Shown piece by piece: positions 26,524-33,540 of a stretch of 41,793 nt of DNA. Position 1 is the first letter of the stretch. Each line of letters begins with the position of its first letter. Below the pieces are notes generated by a model. It was given only the letters and a program-made list of their open reading frames with translations. It did no database searches and had not been told where the DNA came from. The DNA lies in assembly GCF_015354405.1 (NCBI RefSeq), contig NZ_JADKYP010000056.1, positions 1 to 41,793 on the forward strand, written 5' to 3'. A program made the position numbers and the translations under genes. The DNA comes from Nocardia sp. BSTN01 (lineage in GTDB: Bacteria; Actinomycetota; Actinomycetes; Mycobacteriales; Mycobacteriaceae).

Positions 26524-27376
26524 GCAGCCGAGTGAACTCCACGATCAACCGGCTGAGCAACTCGGGCTGGTCCTCGGCGATGAAGGTGAGCGAATCCTCG
26601 ATCGTGCGCAGGGTGGCGTCGGGCAGATCGTTCGCCAGCCGCTGCGCGAACTCGAGCCGGAACACCTTGTCCTCGGGCGCCCAGGCCAGCAGCACCGGCA
26701 GATCCCACTCGCCGAAACTGCGTGCGGCCGCGAGGGTGTGACGCTTGTGGATATCGCGCAGGAACCGGCGCAGGTCGGCGCGGATCGCCGCGGAGTTGCG
26801 GCTCGGCAGCAGATACGAATCCGCGATCTCGTGCGGCAGTGGCTGTTTGGTGACCAGCCCGTAGGCGATGGGCAGACGCTGCGCCGGCCGGAAGCGCAGG
26901 CTCTGCAGAACCGCGGTGAGCAGGCCGGGTACGCGCGAGAGCCGCGGCAGCGGAGTGAACGGTTGCGGGAAGAACTTCTCATAGGCGTCGCAGTTGGTGA
27001 ACACCACGCGCCCGACCCGGCTGCGGTCGCGCGAGAGCATGATCTGCGTGATCGCCCCGCCGGTGTCGTTGGCCACGAGGGTGACGTCGGTGAGATCGAG
27101 TTCCCGCAGGAACGCCGCGATCAGATCGGCCGCGCCGGTCGGGGTGAGGTCGGCGGCGGGCATCGGCTCCGAATGCGAGCCGAACGGCCAATCCGGGGTG
27201 AGGCAGCGATGCCCGGCGGCGGCGACGTCCGGCACCACCTTGCGCCACAGATCGGCGTTGACGAGCAGGCCGTGTACGAAGACCACCGGCGAACCGGAAC
27301 CGGTGTCGTGATAGCGGATGCGGCCGCCCGGCACCGCGATGTGTCGAACCGGGCCGAGACTGGTGCTGATTCCCAT
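26510..27376 (-). CDS. alpha/beta-hydrolase, haloalkane-dehalogenase-like
   Basis: A 288-residue cytosolic alpha/beta-hydrolase. Landmarks are the oxyanion segment VFVHGLLVNADLWRKV, PDWPFGSHSEPM, and a nucleophile elbow VANDTGGA carrying Asp104 instead of Ser, as in haloalkane dehalogenases and epoxide hydrolases. APEDKVF would hold the acid residue. Where the catalytic His should stand near the end, the sequence reads LTFIAEDQPE with Thr264, so the usual triad is incomplete; either another His serves or this subfamily differs. ATG 27376 has GGAAGG six bases ahead. First gene of a two-gene unit with the TetR gene, and placed between purF and purM. Confidence 0.82.
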   Translation of the reverse strand: MGISTSLGPVRHIAVPGGRIRYHDTGSGSPVVFVHGLLVNADLWRKVVPDVAAAGHRCLTPDWPFGSHSEPMPAADLTPTGAADLIAAFLRELDLTDVTLVANDTGGAITQIMLSRDRSRVGRVVFTNCDAYEKFFPQPFTPLPRLSRVPGLLTAVLQSLRFRPAQRLPIAYGLVTKQPLPHEIADSYLLPSRNSAAIRADLRRFLRDIHKRHTLAAARSFGEWDLPVLLAWAPEDKVFRLEFAQRLANDLPDATLRTIEDSLTFIAEDQPELLSRLIVEFTRLHATP

Positions 27377-27410
27377 GACATGCCTTCCGGAGTGGGGGTG
27401 ATGTGTTCCA

Positions 27411-27439
27411 GAGTTACCTACATACCGTATGTATGTCAA
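27411..27439 (-). promoter_or_regulatory. promoter with embedded TetR-type operator
   Basis: On the minus strand: TTGACA (27439-27434), a 17-base spacer, then TAACTC (27416-27411). The spacer contains the dyad TACATAC-C-GTATGTA (27419-27433), two perfect 7-base arms about one centre base. A repressor bound there would cover the space between -35 and -10. The start codon is 34 bases downstream of the -10. The TetR gene of the same unit is the natural candidate to bind it. Confidence 0.8.
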
Positions 27440-27559
27440 TGGTGGATGTGACGGTAGCCTCGAATCCGTGCAGTCCGATACCGGTGCAGTCTCGTTATCC
27501 GGCTCCGGTAGCGTGATCAGGCATCTGTCCGCCGATTCGGTTTGGAGCTTTCCCGAACA

Positions 27560-28678
27560 ATGACTGAGCAGACCCCGAGTGGTGCCGGTGTGAACGACGC
27601 CGGCGCCGACGAGGCCCAATCCGGAGGCGCGTCCTACGCCGCCGCCGGTGTCGACATCGAGGCCGGCGACCGCGCAGTCGAGTTGTTCGCGCCGCTGGCG
27701 AAGAAGGCAAGCCGGCCCGAGGTGCAGGGCGGTCTGGGCGGTTTCGCCGGATTGTTCGCGCTCAAGGGTGGCTACCGGGAACCGCTGCTGGCCGCCTCCA
27801 CCGACGGTGTGGGCACCAAGATCGCGGTCGCGCAGGCGCTGGACAAGCACGACACGGTCGGCCTGGACCTGGTCGCCATGGTCGTCGACGATCTGGTCGT
27901 CTGCGGCGCGGAACCGCTGTTCCTGCAGGACTACATCGCCGTCGGCAAGGTGGTTCCGGAACGGGTCGCGCAGATCGTGTCCGGTATCGCCGAGGGCTGC
28001 ATCCAGGCCGGATGTGCGCTGCTGGGCGGCGAGACCGCCGAGCATCCGGGCCTGATGGGCGCCGACGACTACGACATCTCCGCGACCGGCGTCGGCGTCG
28101 TGGAGGCGGACGAGGTGCTGGGGCCGGACCGGGTCCGCCCCGGTGACGTCGTCATCGCGATGGGCTCCTCGGGCCTGCATTCCAACGGCTACAGCCTGGC
28201 GCGCCGGGTTCTGCTCGATATCGATCGAATGGCTCTCACCGGGCACGTCGAGGAATTCGGCCGCACCCTGGGCGAAGAGTTGCTGGAACCTACCAAGATC
28301 TATGCCAAGGATTGTCTGGCGCTGATCGCCGAGACCGATGTGCGCACCTTCGCTCACGTCACCGGCGGCGGCCTGGCGAACAATCTGGCTCGGGTGCTGC
28401 CGGCCGGGCTGGTCGCCGAAATCGACCGCGGTACCTGGAATCCCGCGCCGATCTTCAAGTTGATCGCGCAGCGCGGCCGGGTCGAGCGGGCGGAGATGGA
28501 GAAGACCTTCAACATGGGCGTCGGCATGGTCGCCGTCGTCGCCCCCGAGGATGCCGATCGTGCGCTCGCGGTGCTGACCGCGCGGCATATCGAATGCTGG
28601 ACCCTGGGATCGGTCAAGAAGGCCAAGGACGCCGACGCCGCGCGGGTGGCGTTGCTCGGCGAACATCCCCGATTCTGA
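27560..28678 (+). CDS. purM: phosphoribosylformylglycinamidine cyclo-ligase (AIR synthetase)
   Basis: The 372-residue enzyme closes FGAM to aminoimidazole ribotide with ATP, step 5 of IMP synthesis. The family pattern is intact: YAAAGVDIEAGDRAV, the glycine-rich GGFAGLF, STDGVGTKIAVAQALD, DLVAMVVDDLVVCGAEPLF, LLGGETAEHPG, GSSGLHSNGYSLAR, and HVTGGGLANNLARVLP. The first ~25 residues are an Ala/Gly-rich extension. ATG 27560 is taken, with GGAGC about 12 bases upstream; TTG 27542 is less likely. A possible -10, TAGCGT, is at 27509-27514. In M. tuberculosis purF and purM are neighbours; here the hydrolase-tetR unit separates them. Confidence 0.95.
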   Translation: MTEQTPSGAGVNDAGADEAQSGGASYAAAGVDIEAGDRAVELFAPLAKKASRPEVQGGLGGFAGLFALKGGYREPLLAASTDGVGTKIAVAQALDKHDTVGLDLVAMVVDDLVVCGAEPLFLQDYIAVGKVVPERVAQIVSGIAEGCIQAGCALLGGETAEHPGLMGADDYDISATGVGVVEADEVLGPDRVRPGDVVIAMGSSGLHSNGYSLARRVLLDIDRMALTGHVEEFGRTLGEELLEPTKIYAKDCLALIAETDVRTFAHVTGGGLANNLARVLPAGLVAEIDRGTWNPAPIFKLIAQRGRVERAEMEKTFNMGVGMVAVVAPEDADRALAVLTARHIECWTLGSVKKAKDADAARVALLGEHPRF

Positions 28679-28689
28679 CCGGAAACTCG

Positions 28690-28732
28690 ATCGCCTCCTC
28701 GACCCGGGTACGACCCGGCTCGGGGAGGCGAT
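28690..28732 (+). terminator. hairpin after purM
   Basis: ATCGCCTCC (28690-28698) pairs with GGAGGCGAT (28724-28732), 12 bases after the purM stop, followed by TGTCGTTC. Confidence 0.65.
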
Positions 28733-28823
28733 TGTCGTTCGGCTGAGCCGCTGCGGCATCCGAAGGCGACCGGCGGAAGCGCAGCCGGGCGGCAGTGTGC
28801 CGAGGCACGTTCAACCCGGGTAG

Positions 28824-28858
28824 TGCCGCCCTCGGTATCACTGATACCCGCGGCGGCA
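28824..28858. repeat. two-tier inverted repeat in a gene-free gap
   Basis: TGCCGCC and GGCGGCA form the outer pair, GGTATCA and TGATACC the inner pair about one centre base, with three unpaired bases on each side between tiers. It lies in the 296-base gap between purM and DUF3073, where no gene is seen; hairpins at both ends of the gap look like the terminators of those two genes. Role unknown: operator, structural RNA or small palindromic element. Confidence 0.5.
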
Positions 28859-28930
28859 ACCCGTACTACGAGCCCTCATCGAGGTGGGATCGGTCGACCT
28901 ATCGGCCGAAAACGCTGCTCGACGTGCGAA

Positions 28931-28955
28931 GGGGGAGGCCCCTCAGGCCTCCCCC
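28931..28955 (-). terminator. hairpin after the DUF3073 gene
   Basis: GGGGGAGGCC and GGCCTCCCCC pair over 10 bases around a 5-base loop, 19 bases beyond the minus-strand stop at 28975. Both strands can form it. Confidence 0.7.
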
Positions 28956-28974
28956 TGCAACACGTCGATTCGAG

Positions 28975-29181
28975 TCAGCGGCGCCAGTCGTCGTAGTCCT
29001 CATCTTCCTCCCAGCGCTTGAGCGATTCGTCCGAATCGTGTTCTTCGGACAGCACACCGCTCCGCCGGGGGGTGTGCCCCGACAGCTCGCGCTGAAGGCT
29101 CGCGAAGTCGGTCGACGGCGAGCTGTACTTCAGCTCGCGTGCAACCTTGGTCTGCTTTGCCTTAGCCCGGCCACGGCCCAT
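28975..29181 (-). CDS. DUF3073 protein (Rv0810c-like)
   Basis: A 68-residue protein that begins MGRGRAKAKQTKVARELKYSS, the signature of actinobacterial DUF3073, with a basic N-terminus and a strongly acidic C-terminus (WEEDEDYDDWRR). The split charge suggests a nucleic-acid or ribosome contact, but no function is established. GAGGGG is well placed ahead of ATG 29181, and the gene has its own 10-bp hairpin terminator. Its position after purM and before ygfZ is the same as in M. tuberculosis. An imperfect palindrome at 29251-29278 stands in its upstream region. Confidence 0.88.
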   Translation of the reverse strand: MGRGRAKAKQTKVARELKYSSPSTDFASLQRELSGHTPRRSGVLSEEHDSDESLKRWEEDEDYDDWRR

Positions 29182-29250
29182 GGCTGACCCCCTCGCGTCA
29201 CTGCGGGGCGGCCTGGGGTGGTTGGCGGCCCCGTTCGAATTAATAATCTT

Positions 29251-29278
29251 CCTGACAGACACTTTAGCGTGTGTCAGG
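29251..29278. promoter_or_regulatory. imperfect 28-bp palindrome upstream of DUF3073
   Basis: Outer 7-base arms CCTGACA and TGTCAGG are perfect; over the whole 28 bases 11 of 14 pairs match. TAAAGT on the minus strand near its centre could be a -10. It lies 69 bases ahead of the DUF3073 start and 88 bases beyond the asparaginase stop, so it could be an operator for the first or a terminator for the second. AT-rich DNA (29240-29250) lies beside it. Confidence 0.45.
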
Positions 29279-29366
29279 CGGTCGCGCTTCCAGGAGTGGG
29301 TGAAGACTGCGGAACATCCACCGTCGGCGGGCCGGTCCGGCGGGGCTTCGGCGAAATGGTGAGCTT

Positions 29367-30329
29367 CTACACCGTGCCCGGGATTGCTCGGATGATGCCG
29401 ACCCGCGCCCCGCCGCCCAGGACCGGCGGCCCGGCGAGCGCGGTGTGGGCCTCGGTCCACTCGACCCCCATACGCTGGAGAATCGCCTGCGTCAGCGGCA
29501 TCCGGGCCCGGTCGTGGCCGTCGTCGATCTTGTAGGCGAAGGCGCGGCCGTCCGGCAGGGCCCCCGCGTGCACACCGTCCGCCCCGATCTTGCAGACCAG
29601 TCCCGGGGTCGCGCGCATGGTCTCGAGATCAGGGGCGTCCGTGCCCGAAATCACTCGGGGATGGTGGCGAATCGCGTCCGCGACCCGGCGTTCCGGTGAT
29701 CCGGGGGCCGCGGTGGCGAGACGGGCGTAGGCGCGGGCGAGGTTGATCAGCGAGACCGGGACGATCGGCAGGCCGCAGCCGTCGATGCCGAGGTCGGTCT
29801 CGGGTTCGCCGGTGATGTCGGCGATCGTCGCCGTGACCGCCTGCTGCAGCGGATGGGAGGGGTCGAGATATCCGGTCGCCGGCCAGCCGTTGATCACACA
29901 GGTCGCCAGCATCGCGGCATGTTTGCCCGAGCAGTTCATGTAGATCTTGCGAGGGGCCGAGTGACGATCGCGGCCGGCCAGCGCCTCGGCGCGAGCCTGT
30001 TCGCCCATCGGCAGATCCGGCGGGCACTCCAGGCTCTCCTCATCGAAGCCGAAGCGCTCCAGCAACCGCCGCACCAGCGCCAGATGGTCGGCTTCGCCGA
30101 AATGCGAGGCGGTGGCGATGGCCAGCTCGGCCTCGTCCACCGGCTCGAAACCGTGGCGCAGCAAGGTGATCGCCTGCATGGGTTTGTTCGTCGACCGCGG
30201 GAAGATCGGCAGATGCACCTCACCCAGGGCGAGCGAGGGCTCCCCGTCGGGTTCGACGATCACCACCGACCCGCGGTGCACACATTCGCGGAAGCCGGAG
30301 CGAACCACCTCCACCAGTTCCACACTCAT
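29367..30329 (-). CDS. asparaginase (type II thermolabile / R. etli-type family)
   Basis: A 320-residue protein of the Rhizobium-type asparaginase family (PF06089), unrelated to E. coli AnsA/AnsB. It hydrolyses asparagine to aspartate and ammonia. Diagnostic segments are FPRSTNKPMQA (a Ser-x-x-Lys active-site pair), IATASHFGE, MNCSGKHAAMLATC and GIDGCGLPIV, with the conserved cysteines that bind zinc in the R. etli enzyme. No signal peptide, so cytosolic. Third gene of a minus-strand operon; its ATG overlaps the MOSC stop by four bases (ATGA). Confidence 0.9.
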   Translation of the reverse strand: MSVELVEVVRSGFRECVHRGSVVIVEPDGEPSLALGEVHLPIFPRSTNKPMQAITLLRHGFEPVDEAELAIATASHFGEADHLALVRRLLERFGFDEESLECPPDLPMGEQARAEALAGRDRHSAPRKIYMNCSGKHAAMLATCVINGWPATGYLDPSHPLQQAVTATIADITGEPETDLGIDGCGLPIVPVSLINLARAYARLATAAPGSPERRVADAIRHHPRVISGTDAPDLETMRATPGLVCKIGADGVHAGALPDGRAFAYKIDDGHDRARMPLTQAILQRMGVEWTEAHTALAGPPVLGGGARVGIIRAIPGTV

Positions 30330-31180
30330 GGCCGGTCTCCTCGCTCCACGCTGCCGGCGGCCGTCGCATCCGATGACTCCGCCCCCAGCACTGCCCCGCT
30401 CGGCATCGCCGAGTGCGGCGTACCGGCCCCGGTCGCCCCCGGCTTCGACGCAGACCGGCCCGCCGCGATGCCGAACCCTTCGGAGGGTGCGGTGATCCGC
30501 GCCCCGTTGGCGGCCCGCCGCGCATGCCGGGCGATCTGCATGCGCACATCGTCGGAGATCGTCGGTTCGGCGGCGAGCAGCTGCTCCAGCCGGGCTGGAT
30601 CGTGGCCGGTGAACAGGTCGCGGACCGTGATCCCGTGCTCGGGAATGTGGTCGACGTGCACCCGGTCACCGGCGCCGATCGTGCCCTCGGTCAGCACCCG
30701 CAGGTAGGCGCCGGTATCGGCCTGCAGGGTGAAGCGCTTGACCCACTGCTTCTCACCGGACCAGTGCCCGAAGGTCGCGCACGGCACGCGCGGCGCACTC
30801 ACCTCGAGCACCGCCTCGCCGACGCGCCAGCGTTCACCGATCACCGCATCGCTGACCGGCAGCCCGGACACCCGCAGATTCTCACCGAACCAGCCGGGAG
30901 CCAGCGTGCGGCCCAGCTGCTCGCCCCACTGCCGCGCGTCCTCGTCGGCATAGGCGTAAACGGCCTGGTGGACGCCGCCGTGGTGTTTCGTATCGCAGAC
31001 GTGGTCACCGGCCAGGCCCAGTGTGCGTACCGCGACCCGGTCGGCGACCGGGCGCTTGTCGATCGCGGTCCGGCCGACCCGGCTCACCTTCGCGGGCACC
31101 TCGAGTTCGGCATGCAGGACACAGACCGCGAGCACGTGGCCGATCGCGCCGATTTCCCGGGGCGCTGCGGGCGCGCTCAC
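30326..31180 (-). CDS. MOSC domain protein
   Basis: A 284-residue protein with an N-terminal MOSC sheet (residues ~15-165) and a YiiM-type 3-alpha helical domain (~185-240). The conserved cysteine is in PRVPCATFGHW, preceded by GDHVCDTKHHGGVHQAVYAY and PGWFGENLRVSG. MOSC proteins carry molybdenum cofactor or related sulfurated species; YiiM relatives reduce N-hydroxylated compounds. Redox partners are not adjacent. The last ~40 residues (Gly/Ala/Ser rich) are a tail that the family usually lacks. GTG 31180 overlaps the ygfZ stop by four bases, and its own stop overlaps the asparaginase start by four. Confidence 0.88.
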   Translation of the reverse strand: MSAPAAPREIGAIGHVLAVCVLHAELEVPAKVSRVGRTAIDKRPVADRVAVRTLGLAGDHVCDTKHHGGVHQAVYAYADEDARQWGEQLGRTLAPGWFGENLRVSGLPVSDAVIGERWRVGEAVLEVSAPRVPCATFGHWSGEKQWVKRFTLQADTGAYLRVLTEGTIGAGDRVHVDHIPEHGITVRDLFTGHDPARLEQLLAAEPTISDDVRMQIARHARRAANGARITAPSEGFGIAAGRSASKPGATGAGTPHSAMPSGAVLGAESSDATAAGSVERGDRP

Positions 31181-32292
31181 CGGCCGCGCAACTTGTCCAC
31201 GGCGAGCCGGCCGGCCTGGGGCTCGTCATCGGACGGGATCGAATCCGGATCGATGGCGGCGGCCATCGGACCGGCCTCCAGCCGGGTGTCGGCGGGGATG
31301 GCGCGTTTGATCAGCGCGAGTGCGATCGGCCCCAGTTCGAAGTGGTCGATCACCGTGCCGAGCCGGCCGACCGCGCGGCCGCCGGCGGTCACCGCGTCCC
31401 CGGCCGCGGGCCGGGCATCGGCGGAGCCGTCGAGGTGCAGCAGCACCAGATGCCGCGGCGGTTTACCGAGATTGTGCACGCGGGCGACGGTTTCCTGTCC
31501 GCGATAGCAGCCCTTGTTCAGATGGACCGCGCCGAATTCGTCCGGGCCGCCGATCCAGTGGGCCTCGTGCGGAATGGTCCGATCGTCGGTGTCGACGCCG
31601 ATCCGCGGCCGCAGCGCGGCCACTCGCAGCGCCTCGAATGCCCACAGTCCGGCCGGTTCGGCGCCGGCCGCGGTCAGCGCCGTCCACAGCTCGCTCAGTC
31701 GCTCGCGCGGCACGACCAGGTCGTAGGAATCCTCGGTGGGCCACGGCATCCGGCGCAGGAATCCGCCGCCGGGCAGGGCGACCGCGCCGTACACCTGCGG
31801 CAGGGCGGCGATTCCGAGCGTCCCGGTCAGGTCGCTCACCCGAGGTCCGAGCAGGCTCAGGACCGCGTGATCCGGTGCGGCTTCGGGTTTCGCGTCGGCC
31901 CAGAAGACCATCTTCTGCAGGAAGTCGAGCAGCGCGGGGCCGCGGTCACCTTCGGTATCGATCCACACCGTGCCGTCGAGTTCGGTGAGCACGAAATGGT
32001 GCTGGACGCGGCCGTTGAGGTCCAGATCCAGATTCTCGGCGGACCGGCCGTCGCTCAGGTCGGCGATGTGCTGGCTGGAAATCGTGTGCAACCAGCTCAG
32101 CCGTTCGGCGCCGGTGATCCTCGCCACGAAACGGTGGGAACGGTCCACGAGGGCGACGCGCTGGGCCGCGGCACGCTGTTCCCCGAAGGGATCGCCGTAA
32201 TGCCAGGCGACCGCGGCATCGGGACTTTCGGGCGGGCCGGGCACGGCCCCTGGGAGACCGAGCAGTGGACTGGGGGCGGCAACCACGGACAC
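31177..32292 (-). CDS. ygfZ: YgfZ/GcvT-fold folate-binding protein
   Basis: A 371-residue protein of the YgfZ/IBA57 family, which uses a folate to help assemble or repair iron-sulfur clusters. The hallmark K-G-C-Y-x-G-Q-E is present as KGCYRGQE (Lys260, Cys262), and the GcvT-like fold is seen in ALVDRSHRFVARITGAERLSWLHTISSQ. M. tuberculosis Rv0811c is similar in size and place. Start GTG 32292 (MSVVAAPSPLLG) is preferred because TATTGT lies seven bases upstream, predicting a leaderless message; GTG 32301 is the alternative. First gene of the ygfZ-MOSC-asparaginase operon; iron-sulfur and molybdenum-type functions together suggest a shared cofactor theme (inference). Confidence 0.9.
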   Translation of the reverse strand: MSVVAAPSPLLGLPGAVPGPPESPDAAVAWHYGDPFGEQRAAAQRVALVDRSHRFVARITGAERLSWLHTISSQHIADLSDGRSAENLDLDLNGRVQHHFVLTELDGTVWIDTEGDRGPALLDFLQKMVFWADAKPEAAPDHAVLSLLGPRVSDLTGTLGIAALPQVYGAVALPGGGFLRRMPWPTEDSYDLVVPRERLSELWTALTAAGAEPAGLWAFEALRVAALRPRIGVDTDDRTIPHEAHWIGGPDEFGAVHLNKGCYRGQETVARVHNLGKPPRHLVLLHLDGSADARPAAGDAVTAGGRAVGRLGTVIDHFELGPIALALIKRAIPADTRLEAGPMAAAIDPDSIPSDDEPQAGRLAVDKLRGR

Positions 32293-32299
32293 GTTTTCC

Positions 32300-32305
32300 A
32301 CAATA
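32300..32305 (-). promoter_or_regulatory. -10 element for leaderless ygfZ operon
   Basis: TATTGT on the minus strand, 7 bases before GTG 32292. Confidence 0.5.
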
Positions 32306-32444
32306 GGCGGTCGCGCCGGCCCGCGCCGCGCCACGGGTTGCCGCAGGTGTGCGGTGAGTATGCCGTGGATATGCCTGCCGCCGCGGGGCTCGCCCGGGCG
32401 TTGCCGGACGATTGCGTACCCACGCCTGGAGCGCTCGATTCGCC

Positions 32445-32450
32445 TAGGCT
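32445..32450 (+). promoter_or_regulatory. -10 element for leaderless pabC
   Basis: TAGGCT is followed by 7 bases and ATG 32458. Confidence 0.55.
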
Positions 32451-32457
32451 GCCACGC

Positions 32458-33372
32458 ATGGTGGATCGAGTTCTGGTGACACTCGACGGTACCGTCCGGA
32501 ATCCGGACGAGCCGTTGCTCTTCGCGGACGACATCGGCGCGTTGCGCGGCGACGGCGTCTTCGAGACGGTGCTGGTGCGTGACGGTAAAGCGAGTGCACT
32601 GGAATTACACCTGGCTCGGCTACGCCGCTCGGCCCAGGCGCTGGACCTGCCGGACCCCGACGTCGCCCAGTGGCGCACCGCGGTGGAAGCCGCGGTCAAG
32701 GAATGGGGATCCGACCGCGAGGGCGTGCTGCGCATGATCGTGACCCGGGGCCGCGACGGCGCGGAGTCCAGACGGGTCGGTTCGGGCGAACTCTCGGGCC
32801 CGGCACCGGATCTCACCGGCTACGTGCTGGTGAGCGCGGTCGCCGAACGGGTGAGTAAGGCGCGCGCCGAAGGTATTTCGGTGATCACCCTCACGCGCGG
32901 CATCTCCACCGAACTCGCGACCACCGCTCCGTGGCTGCTGCTCGGCGCCAAGACGCTCTCCTATGCGACGAATATGGCGGCGCTGCGCTTCGCGGCCCGC
33001 CAGAATGCCGACGATGTGATCTTCACCAGCACCGAGCATCGCGTGCTGGAGGGACCGCGCTCGACGGTCGTGATCCAGCGCGACAAGCAGTTGCTCACCC
33101 CGCCCGCGCGCGACGGCGTGCTGCCCGGCATCACTCAGCGAGCCCTGTTCGCCGAGGCTGGGAAGGCCGGTTGGGACTGCAGCTACAAATCGCTGTTCAC
33201 CGCGGATCTCGTTACCGCCGACAGTGTTTGGCTACTGTCGAGCATCACGCTGGCCGCGCGGGTGGCGACACTGGACGGGCTGCGTATGTCCGCTCCGGAT
33301 TGTGCCGAGGAGATCGCGGATCTCGTGAATCGCGGGATCGAGCGGGCCTGGAATATCGCCGACTGGACCTGA
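32458..33372 (+). CDS. pabC: aminodeoxychorismate lyase (class IV aminotransferase fold)
   Basis: A 304-residue PLP enzyme of the D-amino-acid/branched-chain aminotransferase class IV. The N-terminus (LLFADDIGALRGDGVFETVLVRDGKA) and the Schiff-base Lys165 in GAKTLSYATNM, with a PLP Glu in the EHRVLEGP segment, match 4-amino-4-deoxychorismate lyase, which releases p-aminobenzoate and pyruvate for folate synthesis. Branched-chain or D-amino-acid aminotransferase cannot be ruled out by sequence alone, but position next to ygfZ matches Rv0812, annotated as the lyase. The frame is open for 1.4 kb upstream; ATG 32458 is fixed by the family start and the leaderless -10. Confidence 0.85.
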   Translation: MVDRVLVTLDGTVRNPDEPLLFADDIGALRGDGVFETVLVRDGKASALELHLARLRRSAQALDLPDPDVAQWRTAVEAAVKEWGSDREGVLRMIVTRGRDGAESRRVGSGELSGPAPDLTGYVLVSAVAERVSKARAEGISVITLTRGISTELATTAPWLLLGAKTLSYATNMAALRFAARQNADDVIFTSTEHRVLEGPRSTVVIQRDKQLLTPPARDGVLPGITQRALFAEAGKAGWDCSYKSLFTADLVTADSVWLLSSITLAARVATLDGLRMSAPDCAEEIADLVNRGIERAWNIADWT

Positions 33373-33455
33373 TTCGGATCGTCCGGTGTGAGCGTCGGAA
33401 TCGGAACCCGTTACCGCGCAGCAAGGATTGTTGGAATGTCGTGACGTAGGACTCG

Positions 33456-33504
33456 TTGCCCCACGGCTGTTCCGGCGTAGGCTCTACTACGACATGTCGT
33501 AGTA
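33456..33504 (+). promoter_or_regulatory. cydA promoter with perfect 20-bp palindrome
   Basis: TTGCCC (33456-33461), a 16-base spacer and TAGGCT (33478-33483) make a good housekeeping-type promoter; initiation would fall near 33490. A perfect palindrome, TACTACGACATGTCGTAGTA, occupies 33485-33504, directly over the predicted start. A partial copy, ATGTCGT, lies at 33436-33442. The cydA start is 36 bases beyond the palindrome, with AGGAGG at 33528-33533. A repressor site is the simplest reading; ACATGT core and TAC/GTA ends recall BlaI/CopY-type dyads, unproven here. Confidence 0.75.
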
Positions 33505-33540
33505 CGTGTGGATGTCCCGCATGACACAGGAGGCCGCCGG

